A stretch of DNA of 64,000 bases from an uncultured Gammaproteobacteria bacterium (GCA_902521725.1 CABYTF010000001.1:186001-250000), one strand, 5' to 3'; positions 35,787 through 44,762 are shown, counted from the stretch's first letter. Numbers and translations are program-made. Notes: a model not told the origin generated them from the letters alone.

Positions 35787-37489
35787 TACATTGAATCCAT
35801 GGGTTTAATATCTAGAACTTTTAAACCATTTAAAATAATCTTATCAACACATTGCACCAATCTAATTCTCTCTCCTCTGATATCCTCTGTAAGTATTTTT
35901 GTTTCTGCATAGTATGAATGAAAAACTTTTGACAGTTTGTAAAGGTAGTTAGTTATGATGTCAGGCCTTATTTCAAAAATTGCTTTGTTAAGAGTTTCTT
36001 GATATTTGTCTACAATTCCTAAAATCTCAACTTCATTTTTTGATATCAGGTTATTATAGTTTTCTTCGGAAACCTTCTCGCTATCAAGATCTTTGAGTAT
36101 CTTTGTAATTCTAGCGTGTGCATATTGTATATAATATATCGGGTTGTTTTTGTTTTCCTCTCTTGCTTGATCGACATCAAATTCTAGATGCTGTTCTTTT
36201 TTCTTAATAAGATAGTAGAATTTAGTTGCGTCTCTTCCTATGTCAGCTACAAGATGTTGAATAGGGTAAAACTCTCCGCTTCTCGTTGACATTGATATAG
36301 ATTGACCTGATTTGTATAGATTCGCAAATTGCACCAAATGGATTTGTAAACAATTATCGACATCATAATCTAGAGCCTTCAATGCAGTTCTAAGCCTTTG
36401 AGCATAATCATGATGATCTGCTCCCCATATATTTATAAGTACATCATGATTTTTGAACTTGTGAACATGATATGCGATGTCAGTTGCAAAATATGTCATA
36501 TCTCCATTCTTTTTTATGAGAACTCTATCTTGGTCTTCACCAAATTGAGTATTTTTAAACCATAGCGCACCATCTTTGTTATAACTTAAATTTTTATTTT
36601 TGATATTTAAAAGAACTTCATTTAGAAGCCCTGACTCATATAATTGACTCTCTCTGAACCAACTGTCAAAGTTTATACCTACGGCCGATAGATCCTCCTT
36701 AATGTATTTATCAATAATTACATTCACCAATGCATTTCTTATTCTGGAGTAAGATTTATGTTTTTTCAAAAATGATATAAGGGAATCTATAGGTTCATTT
36801 AGTAGATCAAGAGCTGAATCCTTATCGATTTTTTCAAGATCATGACCCAATACTGTAGCAACATCATTGACGTAGCTCCCTTTGTATGTGACAAGATGAC
36901 CATCGTCATTAGACTTTTCGTCTACAAATATATGCTCATTTTTTCCTAAATGACACAATAGAACACTCACTAACAATAGATCAATTTGTCTCCCAGCATC
37001 ATTAACATAATATTCTCTTATTATGTTGTGTCCTTGATATGATAAGAATTTAGCTGTTACTTCGCCTAGAATCATTCCTCTTCCATGACCAATATGTAAA
37101 GGACCAGTAGGATTAGCTGAAACATATTCAATATGTATGTTCTTTGTGTTTTCTACATTTTGTATCAAATCATCTTTACTGTTCAGTATCATATTTATCT
37201 GATCATATTTGTTTTTAGTAGAAATAAAGAAGTTGATATAACCTGGAGCTACAGATTCAATTTTGACAATCTCACTATTGAGAGTTATTTGATCCTTGAT
37301 CTCTTCTGCAATATCTAGTGGATTTTTTTTTATAATCTTCGCAAGTTTCATTGCGATATTTGTGTATAAGTCACCATGTGACTTATCAGTAGTTCGATTA
37401 ATTTCTATATTAATAGTTGCTACCTCATTATTTGAACTATAGAGGAGCTTAAGAGCATTAGCGATTTTGTTCCTGATTTCTTCGATCAT
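35786..37489 (-). CDS. argS: Arginyl-tRNA synthetase
   Basis: A 567-residue class I aminoacyl-tRNA synthetase. The signature HIGH is at 132-135 in EYVSANPTGPLHIGHGRG, and the KMSKS-equivalent loop reads SMSTRSGEF, as is normal for many ArgRS enzymes. An N-terminal Add1-like tRNA-binding domain and a C-terminal anticodon-binding domain (YIQYAHARI onward) are present. It charges tRNA-Arg, including the CCG isoacceptor at 30.3 kb with its unusual position 73. It overlaps priA by four bases (ATGA). Confidence 0.97.
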   Translation of the reverse strand: MIEEIRNKIANALKLLYSSNNEVATINIEINRTTDKSHGDLYTNIAMKLAKIIKKNPLDIAEEIKDQITLNSEIVKIESVAPGYINFFISTKNKYDQINMILNSKDDLIQNVENTKNIHIEYVSANPTGPLHIGHGRGMILGEVTAKFLSYQGHNIIREYYVNDAGRQIDLLLVSVLLCHLGKNEHIFVDEKSNDDGHLVTYKGSYVNDVATVLGHDLEKIDKDSALDLLNEPIDSLISFLKKHKSYSRIRNALVNVIIDKYIKEDLSAVGINFDSWFRESQLYESGLLNEVLLNIKNKNLSYNKDGALWFKNTQFGEDQDRVLIKKNGDMTYFATDIAYHVHKFKNHDVLINIWGADHHDYAQRLRTALKALDYDVDNCLQIHLVQFANLYKSGQSISMSTRSGEFYPIQHLVADIGRDATKFYYLIKKKEQHLEFDVDQAREENKNNPIYYIQYAHARITKILKDLDSEKVSEENYNNLISKNEVEILGIVDKYQETLNKAIFEIRPDIITNYLYKLSKVFHSYYAETKILTEDIRGERIRLVQCVDKIILNGLKVLDIKPMDSM

Positions 37490-39450
37490 GATTCGAGAGG
37501 GTCTATATCAATGTGCCATTTTATTTTCTTATTAAGACTAGATAAGTATATCTCAAATTTGGATATATGTTCTGATAAAAGTTTGGAACTGTTTGAGCCA
37601 ATTAAGAGTTGATAGTTATATTGATTATTTCTTTTTGGTACTTTTGATTGAGCAGGCCCATATATAAAAATTGATTTATTTCTCTTAATTTCTTTTAGTT
37701 TATTTAATACCGATTTTGAGAAATTCATATTATTCGAACTTAATACTATGATGCCAATATGGCTATAGGGCGGTAAGTTGACATTTTTTCTCTGCTCTAA
37801 AGCAATGTGACTAAACTTCTCATATCCCTCCTTTAAGATTGTTTTTAGTATGCTGTGATCTGGATTATGAGTTTGAATAAGAACATTTCCATGCTCAGTC
37901 TGTCTACCTGTTCTACCAGAAACTTGAGTTATCAATTGAGCTGTTTTTTCTAGTCCCCTAAAATCAGTGCTGTAGAGACCAGCATCAATATTGAGAATCC
38001 CCACAAGAGCTATATCTTTGAAGTCATGACCTTTGACTATCATTTGTGTCCCTATGAAAATATCAATCTTATTATTGTTTGCTTTTTCAATGAAATCCTC
38101 TAGATCTTTTTTCGATGTTATGTTGTCACTATCAACACGTAGAACAGTTTTGTTCGGAAAGAGCTGCTTAACTCTATTCTCAACCCTTTGTGTTCCTATG
38201 CCTAATGGTGTGAGTACAGGATTATCACAACACTTCTTCACCTGTTCGATATTTTGTTTGAAATCACAATTATGACAAATTAATTTTTCAACATTTTTGT
38301 GATAAGTCATGTTAGTACCACATTTAGGACATTTCAAAATCGTTTTGCAATTAGTACATATAACAGAGTTGCTAAAACCCCTTCTACCTAAAAATAAAAT
38401 CACTTTTCTATTTTTCTCTAATTCAATCTTCATAGATCTTATGAGAGTATTAGTCAGTCCTTCATTTGGTCGATCTATGGATGAGTCAATGATAGTGATC
38501 ATAGGAAGTTTAGATTTGTAATATCTTTTCTCAAGTCTATATTCCTGATATTTTCCTATTTTAATGTTTCGAACTGTCTCAAAAGATGGCGTAGCGCTAC
38601 CCAGAATTACAGGGCATTTGAAGTTATGACCTCTTAATATTCCAATGTCACGAGCATTATACTTAAACATTTCTGTTTGTTTGTATGAGCTATCATGCTC
38701 CTCATCAACAACAATCAACCCCAATTTTTTAAAAGGTAAAAAAATAGAAGATCTTGTCCCTATAACAATAATTTGTTCTTCTTTGGAGCATGCTTCCCAG
38801 ACTTTATGCTTCTGAGTGGGAGTCAAATTAGAATGATATTGTAGTGGAATGATTTTTAAATATTTTTTAAATCTCTCTAAGGTTTGTGGTATCAGATTAA
38901 TTTCAGGAACCATAATCAAAATTTGGCAATGTTCTTTGATACACTTTTTTGCTAACTTTATGTAAAGCTCTGTTTTCCCTGAGCCAGTAACACCTCTTAT
39001 CACGTTAACCTTGAATTTTTTTTTGTCATTGATAAGAGAGTCGTAAATCTTTTTCTGTTCAGCATTTAATATAAGTTCATCGAAACTCTCGTTATGTTGG
39101 ATTTCTAGTTTACTAGTAGGCTCTTTTCTCTGCTTCCTGTGGAGTGGTGTCATAGCAGAAAAAATTACTTGACCTATTGGGTGGTGGTAATAGGAGGATG
39201 CCCACTTGCATGTTTTAAACATTTCTTTAGTCAGAACAGGAACTTCATCAATAAGCTCATCAATTTTTTTTATTTTATATGTTTTTGGTTTGCTATCAGC
39301 AGGGATAATATCAATTATCACACCAATTCTTGTGGCGTTACCAAATGATACTCTCACCCTTGACCCTATTTTGACTTTTTTATCCTCAGAAATATAATCA
39401 AATGATTCATTTATTGGTATATCAAAGACAACTTTAACTAGATTAGGCAT
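37486..39450 (-). CDS. priA: Primosomal protein N' (replication restart helicase)
   Basis: A 654-residue SF2 helicase that restarts stalled replication forks. Walker A is VTGSGKTELY, motif II VVDEEHDSSYK, motif III GSATPSFE and motif VI QVSGRTGR. The zinc domain has CTNC, CPKC and CHNC, but the fourth knuckle is CC instead of CxxC. The family N-terminus (MPNLVKVVFDIPINESFDY) supports the start at 39450; an upstream ATG at 39510 would add 20 unmatched residues. A TATAAT box ends seven bases before this ATG. Three DnaA boxes lie 53-87 bases upstream. Confidence 0.93.
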   Translation of the reverse strand: MPNLVKVVFDIPINESFDYISEDKKVKIGSRVRVSFGNATRIGVIIDIIPADSKPKTYKIKKIDELIDEVPVLTKEMFKTCKWASSYYHHPIGQVIFSAMTPLHRKQRKEPTSKLEIQHNESFDELILNAEQKKIYDSLINDKKKFKVNVIRGVTGSGKTELYIKLAKKCIKEHCQILIMVPEINLIPQTLERFKKYLKIIPLQYHSNLTPTQKHKVWEACSKEEQIIVIGTRSSIFLPFKKLGLIVVDEEHDSSYKQTEMFKYNARDIGILRGHNFKCPVILGSATPSFETVRNIKIGKYQEYRLEKRYYKSKLPMITIIDSSIDRPNEGLTNTLIRSMKIELEKNRKVILFLGRRGFSNSVICTNCKTILKCPKCGTNMTYHKNVEKLICHNCDFKQNIEQVKKCCDNPVLTPLGIGTQRVENRVKQLFPNKTVLRVDSDNITSKKDLEDFIEKANNNKIDIFIGTQMIVKGHDFKDIALVGILNIDAGLYSTDFRGLEKTAQLITQVSGRTGRQTEHGNVLIQTHNPDHSILKTILKEGYEKFSHIALEQRKNVNLPPYSHIGIIVLSSNNMNFSKSVLNKLKEIKRNKSIFIYGPAQSKVPKRNNQYNYQLLIGSNSSKLLSEHISKFEIYLSSLNKKIKWHIDIDPLES

Positions 39451-39456
39451 TGATAT

Positions 39457-39462
39457 ATTATA
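39457..39462 (-). promoter_or_regulatory. Candidate -10 box of priA
   Basis: A perfect TATAAT on the minus strand, six bases before the chosen priA ATG, would place the transcription start at the ATG. No clear -35 box is visible 16-18 bases further upstream, so this is weaker than the other promoters listed. Confidence 0.4.
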
Positions 39463-39502
39463 AACCTCTTTTCTAGGCGTTTTAGTGTAATGAGTTAGAA
39501 CT

Positions 39503-39537
39503 TTATCCACAGATTCTGTGGATAAATCTGTGTATAA
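39503..39537. promoter_or_regulatory. Cluster of three DnaA boxes
   Basis: TTATCCACA (39503-39511, plus), its exact reverse complement TGTGGATAA (39517-39525) and TGTGTATAA (39529-39537, minus, reads TTATACACA) all fit TTATNCACA. They lie within 35 bases of non-coding DNA upstream of priA. DnaA control of priA, a DnaA-reactivating or titrating site, or part of an origin are possible roles; none is proven. Confidence 0.65.
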
Positions 39538-39545
39538 ATCTCAAA

Positions 39546-39564
39546 TAAAATGATTATCATTATA
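39546..39564. promoter_or_regulatory. Fur-like palindrome
   Basis: TAAAATGATTATCATTATA matches 15 of 19 positions of the Fur consensus, with the central ATGAT/ATCAT halves intact. It lies just beyond the DnaA boxes, 215 bases before the HNH gene and 830 bases before hemH. In AT-rich DNA, chance occurrence is possible. Confidence 0.4.
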
Positions 39565-39778
39565 TTCTGTAATGTGTTTGTCACATTGTTCAATTTATAA
39601 TCAAAACTGTATTACCATATATTTCAATGATTTATGTATCAAATAACTAAATTGATTTATATTTTGATACTTAAATATATGAATGTCTACAATCAATGTA
39701 CAAGAGAGTTGCCTGTTAATAAATTCATCAAAATAGTGCACACATCAAATATTTGTTATATAAATTTAGGATTCTTTA

Positions 39779-40387
39779 GTGAAAATTGATGTAAAATGTA
39801 TTGATAATATGGATATTACAGAGCAGATACTTAGACTAAATTACGCCGGTTTACCTATAGAATGGATCAACTACCAAACTGCAGTAAGGTTATATTGCAG
39901 TGATCAAGTCACATATGAGTGCGGAGATAGTTCTTTAATCGTGCGTGGTGGTGTCAGCAGAATTACCGGTCAACAAAGTAAAATTGAGATAAACTCTATT
40001 ATAGCGACGAAAAACTATAGTAAAGCATCATACAAAGACTACACTCCCCCATTGACTAATCGCACCCTCTTCCAAAGGGATGCCAAGACTTGCATGTACT
40101 GCGGAGAGACTTTTGCTGTAAAAGATCTATCTAGGGACCATATTATCCCACTCTCAAAAGGAGGAGAGGATAAATGGATGAATTCTGTCACCGCATGTAA
40201 GAGATGTAATAACCAAAAGGGTAACAGAACTCCAGAACAAGCAAATATGCCACTTCTGGCTATTCCATTCATTCCATCACGTATCGAGTATCTTATCCTG
40301 AGAGGGCGGAGAATCCGAGCTGACCAGATGGATTTTTTGTTGTCTCACGTGCCTAAAACAAGTCTTATAAGAAAGAGATATAAATAA
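39779..40387 (+). CDS. HNH endonuclease family protein
   Basis: A 202-residue protein with a C-terminal HNH/zinc module: CMYCGETF, RDHIIPLSKGG, asparagine in WMNSVTACKRCNNQKG. The N-terminal half (RLNYAGLPIEWINYQTAVRLY, GGVSRITGQQSKIEI) belongs with a chromosomal HNH family widespread in gammaproteobacteria and not tied to phage or restriction systems; its role is unknown. The start is GTG at 39779; an ATG at 39809 is a possible alternative. It is probably cotranscribed with hemH, ten bases downstream. Nothing in its surroundings suggests mobility. Confidence 0.85.
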   Translation: MKIDVKCIDNMDITEQILRLNYAGLPIEWINYQTAVRLYCSDQVTYECGDSSLIVRGGVSRITGQQSKIEINSIIATKNYSKASYKDYTPPLTNRTLFQRDAKTCMYCGETFAVKDLSRDHIIPLSKGGEDKWMNSVTACKRCNNQKGNRTPEQANMPLLAIPFIPSRIEYLILRGRRIRADQMDFLLSHVPKTSLIRKRYK

Positions 40388-40397
40388 AGGTCGATAG

Positions 40398-41384
40398 ATG
40401 TCAAAAATTACGATTTTAGTCAATCTAGGCACTCCTGATCAGCCTTTCGAGAAGGAAGTTAGGACATACTTAAGAGAATTTCTATCAGACAAGTATGTGA
40501 TAAGGCTACCCAGAATTTTTTGGTTAACTTTGCTTAATCTAGTAATCCTAAGGACTAGGCCTAAGAAGAGTGCTGAGCTATACAGGAAAGTATGGACCAA
40601 GTGGGGCTCACCGTTATTGTTTCATACTTATGCTCAAACTGGACATCTAAGAAATCTAGCTGAATCCACAAAGGAAGATACATATTTTGATACCGCAATG
40701 AGATATGGTAATCCATCAATCAAAAAAATACTCTATAAATCAATAGATAATGGTTACACTGATATCACGATACTACCTATGTTTCCTCAATATTCTACTA
40801 CAACTACTTTGTCTATATTTGAGCTAATTAAGTCTATTATAAGGAAAGACAAAATTTTTTTTGAAAACGTTCGTATCTGCGCCGTGAATGATTTCCATGA
40901 TAATAATTTGTATATTGATTCTTGTGCATCAAAAATCAGAACTACACAACAACGCATAGGTAAACCTGATAAACTTTTATTCTCCTTTCATGGCATACCA
41001 CAATCATACATATGTGAAGATGAACCCTATCAAACTCAATGTCTGGTTACTGCATCACTCATAGCAAAAAAACTCAATCTTCACGAAACACAATTTGAGG
41101 TAGCTTTTCAATCGAGATTTGGAAAGGCTGAATGGATTAAACCATATTTATCATCTAGGCTTGAGGAATTACCAAAAGAGGGTATCCATAACATACATGT
41201 TTTTTGCCCTGGTTTCTCATCTGACTGCCTAGAGACTATAGATGAAATTGGAAGAGAGTCAAAAGAGGAATTTTTTGAGCATGGTGGCAAATCTTTTGAG
41301 TTTATTCCATGTTTAAACAGCGAAGATAGTTTTATAAATGCACTTATGGATATACAAAAAAAAGCAGATATAAAAATTTTATGA
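40398..41384 (+). CDS. hemH: Ferrochelatase
   Basis: A 328-residue enzyme that inserts Fe2+ into protoporphyrin IX. Marks are ILVNLGTPDQP at the start, the metal-site histidine in LLFSFHGIPQSY, and the acidic CPGFSSDCLETIDEIG near the C-terminus. The length matches non-fused bacterial ferrochelatases. It is membrane-associated in most species. It follows the HNH gene on the same strand, with AAAGG ahead of the ATG. A Fur-like site upstream of the pair would make sense for an iron-consuming enzyme but is unproven. Confidence 0.96.
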   Translation: MSKITILVNLGTPDQPFEKEVRTYLREFLSDKYVIRLPRIFWLTLLNLVILRTRPKKSAELYRKVWTKWGSPLLFHTYAQTGHLRNLAESTKEDTYFDTAMRYGNPSIKKILYKSIDNGYTDITILPMFPQYSTTTTLSIFELIKSIIRKDKIFFENVRICAVNDFHDNNLYIDSCASKIRTTQQRIGKPDKLLFSFHGIPQSYICEDEPYQTQCLVTASLIAKKLNLHETQFEVAFQSRFGKAEWIKPYLSSRLEELPKEGIHNIHVFCPGFSSDCLETIDEIGRESKEEFFEHGGKSFEFIPCLNSEDSFINALMDIQKKADIKIL

Positions 41385-42635
41385 ATTAAACTTTTTCAGC
41401 TTCTTGTTTATAGTTTTGCAATTTAAATTAGCATATCTTGGAAACCCGGTTTCGTATGTTGGATAATCCTCGCCTTGAGTAAGGTCTGTTATATAACTCA
41501 TACAGGACTTTGAAATTTCGTAACCATTTGTTTTTATAAAGTTTTTTGGAAGCATTTTTTCAAAATTTGCAACTTTATCGAGTGGCGCATGACCAACCTT
41601 CCATTTAAACTTACCTTTATGGGCAACCTTCTTTATTGTTAACATTACATCACTTATATTATCTTTGGCATATTCTATCCCACTTTTACCTAGCATGTAT
41701 GCTTGTTCCACATCAACTTTAGAACCTATGTGTCTTGCAGATCTTTGAAGATAATCTGAAACTGCCCAATGGACTTTAACATTAAGCTTAGATGTAATCA
41801 TATTTGACAACACAGGAGCTACACCTCCCAATTGCGCATGACCAAAACTATCTTTTAGTCCACTATCGCTGATGAATTTATTTTTACTTTTGATTCCTTC
41901 TGACGCTACGATTACACAGTATCCATATTTATTAATTACATTTCTCACTTTTTTTAGAAAATAACCTTGTTTAAATTCAATCTCAGGAAAAAGAATAAGA
42001 TGAGGCGGATCTTCTGCTCTTTTCTTAATAATACCAGCAGATGCAGCCAACCAACCTGCATGACGCCCCATCACTTCCAAAATGAACACTTTTGTGGATG
42101 TCTGTGACATTGATCTCACATCAAGTGAAGCCTCTAATGTCGATGTAGCAATGTATTTTGCGACTGATCCATAACCAGGACAACAATAGGTTATTGGTAA
42201 GTCATTGTCTATTGTTTTAGGCAGACCTATACATGAAATAGCATAGGCTTTTGTTTTGAAAAACTTACTTATTTTATTTGTGGTATCTTGAGAATCTCCA
42301 CCACCATTATAAAAAAAGTATCTGATATTATGTGCTTTGAAAACCTCAAATATTCTCTGAAACTGTTTTTCTGACTTAACGTAGTCCTTGAGTTTTAATC
42401 GACATGAACCAAATGCCCCTCCGGGTGTTTGCTTTAACAATTCAAGCTCTGATTTTTTTTCAGACGATATATCTATCAGTTCTTCATTTAAGGCACCTAA
42501 TATTCCATTTTTACCGGCGTAGAATTTACCGAAATATTTTTTGTTCTTGAAGTATTGTTCTATAAGACCAAAAGCAGTTGCATTAATTACTGGTGTTACA
42601 CCACCCGATTGTGCATAAAAAATATTGCCTTTCAT
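41379..42635 (-). CDS. pfp: Pyrophosphate-dependent 6-phosphofructokinase
   Basis: A 418-residue phosphofructokinase of the PPi-dependent class. GGGDSQDT at 111-118 replaces the GGDGS of ATP enzymes, and PKTIDND at 139-145 carries the lysine that marks PPi usage. MGRHAGWLAA provides the substrate site. PPi-PFKs are reversible and can replace both ATP-PFK and fructose bisphosphatase, a trait of many methanotrophs and some sulfur-oxidising gammaproteobacteria. It overlaps convergent hemH by six bases and follows the M48 gene after two bases. Confidence 0.93.
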   Translation of the reverse strand: MKGNIFYAQSGGVTPVINATAFGLIEQYFKNKKYFGKFYAGKNGILGALNEELIDISSEKKSELELLKQTPGGAFGSCRLKLKDYVKSEKQFQRIFEVFKAHNIRYFFYNGGGDSQDTTNKISKFFKTKAYAISCIGLPKTIDNDLPITYCCPGYGSVAKYIATSTLEASLDVRSMSQTSTKVFILEVMGRHAGWLAASAGIIKKRAEDPPHLILFPEIEFKQGYFLKKVRNVINKYGYCVIVASEGIKSKNKFISDSGLKDSFGHAQLGGVAPVLSNMITSKLNVKVHWAVSDYLQRSARHIGSKVDVEQAYMLGKSGIEYAKDNISDVMLTIKKVAHKGKFKWKVGHAPLDKVANFEKMLPKNFIKTNGYEISKSCMSYITDLTQGEDYPTYETGFPRYANLNCKTINKKLKKFNS

Positions 42636-42637
42636 TG

Positions 42638-44137
42638 TTACTCCACAATTTTTATTAAGTCACCAACCTTTGGCTCTCCAACAGGATAGTGTCCATTCAA
42701 AAGTCTCAGCTTTCCTTCTGCATATCTACCAAGCGGACTGTTACCAGCCAGCTCATCATATGACATTCCATTCCTAAATCTAATCACCTTTATTCGTAGC
42801 CCTTTTGCTCTCACAATTTCATCTTCAGTCATTTTCCCGAATGTCTCTTCAATAACTTTTAACTGATTATCATCATTCAAATCTTTAAATCTTTTAATAA
42901 AAATCCATGCCTTCGGTTTTTTGTCATTATCATCTATGTCAAAAAAAACAGTATATCTAATATAAGATTTTTCTGATAATGATTTAGTTTCATATAAATA
43001 TGTATAGCCAGGTAACGTATTATTAATATTTTTTTGTTCTATGAGAGTGTTCCTAGACAAAAAAGAGGTTTCATCAATATTTTGATCTAGATAATCCTTA
43101 GGTGTTAATCCATTTTCAATGTCATCTCTCAGAATGTTATCTGAAATCATTATCGCTTCAGAATTATTTTTCCTAACAATTAGTTTGTCTGGCAAGTTAT
43201 CTAAAGCCCAACCCTCTGGAAATGTAAATTTAATAGCAAAAAAAGGATGATAAAAAACATTATATCTAACATAACCCTCATCATCACTAGTTCCATATGG
43301 AAGACCGTCAATCATTTTAAGGAATTCTTCTTTGTTTTTCTCACCAGATGCACTTGCTGTTTTATTCATTGCCTCTATCCTATTTTCTGTTGAGGGATGC
43401 GTTGAGAAGATACCATGGTATCCACCGCTGGCAGGTCTTCCCTCTTTCTCAGCAATTTCCTTTTCAAGATCATCAGCACTCTTCATTGTTTCAAGAAAGT
43501 TAGCCATGGCATTTTGATTGTATCCGTTCCTTCCAAGATAATCTTTTGCAATATCATCAGCCTCAGATTCATATTTTCTGCTGTAGCCTTTGTTGACTAT
43601 TACATTAAGAAGATTAAAACCACTATCAGATATGGACCCTCCAGGAACTCTTGATGCCGCAAGACCAATCAATAGTCCTGTAACCTGGGCAGTACTCATT
43701 CCTCTGACAGCATGTCGCGCAGTAATATGTGCGATTTCGTGGCTCAACACACCAGCTAATTCAGCCTCTGAATTAAAATGTGCTAGCAAACCCCTGTAAA
43801 AATAGACATAGCCACCTGGAGTGGCAAATGCATTCATCGTTGGATCATCTATTATGGTAAATTTCCAATCCAAGTCAGGTCGATGACTCGATTTTGCTAT
43901 TTTTTCTCCCAGCTCTACATAATATTTATTGAGCTCTTTATTTTCTAAAATTTTAGAGTTTTTTATAATTTCTCTATGATAGGCTCTTCCCATCTCTATT
44001 TCTTGTTGTTCAGTTATGGTCACAAAATCAGGCATTCCTGAGACTGGATTCTTGGCACAAGATCCTAGTATAAAAGCAAAAAACAATAGCGCTAATTTTA
44101 TGTCAATTTGTCTGTACATAACTTTTGAAAAAATCAT
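42638..44137 (-). CDS. M48 family metalloprotease lipoprotein (BepA/LoiP-like)
   Basis: A 499-residue exported zinc protease. Lipobox FILGSC with Cys27 marks it as a lipoprotein. The catalytic HEIAH is at 133-137, with the third ligand in YESEADDIAKDYLG. The C-terminal half, from about residue 280, is an additional domain ending in a lysine-motif-like NGHYPVGEPKVGDLIKIV segment. Such proteases do periplasmic quality control at the outer membrane. An alternative ATG at 44119 would give a shorter, more typical lipoprotein signal. It overlaps rdgB by 35 bases from the longer start. Confidence 0.9.
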   Translation of the reverse strand: MIFSKVMYRQIDIKLALLFFAFILGSCAKNPVSGMPDFVTITEQQEIEMGRAYHREIIKNSKILENKELNKYYVELGEKIAKSSHRPDLDWKFTIIDDPTMNAFATPGGYVYFYRGLLAHFNSEAELAGVLSHEIAHITARHAVRGMSTAQVTGLLIGLAASRVPGGSISDSGFNLLNVIVNKGYSRKYESEADDIAKDYLGRNGYNQNAMANFLETMKSADDLEKEIAEKEGRPASGGYHGIFSTHPSTENRIEAMNKTASASGEKNKEEFLKMIDGLPYGTSDDEGYVRYNVFYHPFFAIKFTFPEGWALDNLPDKLIVRKNNSEAIMISDNILRDDIENGLTPKDYLDQNIDETSFLSRNTLIEQKNINNTLPGYTYLYETKSLSEKSYIRYTVFFDIDDNDKKPKAWIFIKRFKDLNDDNQLKVIEETFGKMTEDEIVRAKGLRIKVIRFRNGMSYDELAGNSPLGRYAEGKLRLLNGHYPVGEPKVGDLIKIVE

Positions 44138-44705
44138 TGAATTTCCGCAGAGCTTTACCGCGATGACTTATTTTGTGTTTTTCCGAAGAATCTAATTCTG
44201 CAGCTGTCATCCCTTTATCTGGCAAATAAAAGATAGGGTCATATCCAAAACCATTAGAACCTCTCTGATATTGTAAAATTGAACCTTTCCATGAATCTTG
44301 TGCAATAAATGGAAACGGGTCATTGTGAAACCTCATAAAAACAATTACACATCTATAACAAGCGCCTCTCTCACTATCAGCTGCCTCTTGAAGCTCGCTA
44401 AGCAATTTTAAATTATTTGCCTCATTCGTAGCGTCTGTGCCAGCATATCTTGCTGACCACACACCTGGGCGCCCTTTAAGAAAATCAACTTCAATTCCTG
44501 AGTCATCAGCAATAGATGGTAATTTTGTAGTTTCGGAAGCACTTCTCGCTTTGAGAATTGCATTTTCAACAAATGATGAACCAGTTTCATCGACATCTGG
44601 AATCTCCAAATCATTACACGTTACTAGATCTACATTCAATCCTGATAGGATTTCTCTAAATTCTGATATTTTCCCTGGATTTTTCGTTGCTAAAAATATT
44701 TTCAT
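44103..44705 (-). CDS. rdgB: XTP/dITP pyrophosphatase
   Basis: A 200-residue Ham1/RdgB protein that hydrolyses non-canonical purine triphosphates such as dITP and XTP, preventing mutagenesis. The family start MKIFLATKNPGKISEFREIL includes the T/SxNxxK motif. Also seen are SIADDSGIEVDFLKGRPGVWSARYAG, with catalytic aspartate, and GSNGFGYDPIFYLPDKGMTAAEL. C-terminal SHRGKALRKF is typical. It heads the minus-strand unit rdgB-M48-pfp and is divergent from moaC. Confidence 0.97.
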   Translation of the reverse strand: MKIFLATKNPGKISEFREILSGLNVDLVTCNDLEIPDVDETGSSFVENAILKARSASETTKLPSIADDSGIEVDFLKGRPGVWSARYAGTDATNEANNLKLLSELQEAADSERGACYRCVIVFMRFHNDPFPFIAQDSWKGSILQYQRGSNGFGYDPIFYLPDKGMTAAELDSSEKHKISHRGKALRKFNDFFKSYVQTN

Positions 44706-44762
44706 AAAACTATAAAGAGATATATTTGATATACTATTCTAGTCTAATTAGGTTGGCAAACA

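Larger units (their letters stand above)
39451..39778. other. AT-rich intergenic region between priA and the HNH gene
   Basis: The longest non-coding gap in the window (328 bases). It carries a priA -10 box, three DnaA boxes, a Fur-like palindrome, and an inverted repeat GTATCAAA/TTTGATAC (39636-39643 and 39663-39670, 19 bases apart). The remaining sequence is simple and AT-rich, with no RNA gene or conserved small ORF that I can recognise. Confidence 0.7.

Noticed and set aside
39451-39778. Chromosome origin (oriC)
   Set aside because: DnaA boxes are suggestive, but dnaA, dnaN and mnmG are absent nearby, and long gene runs on either side point toward this region rather than away from it. 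Kept as a DnaA-box finding only.
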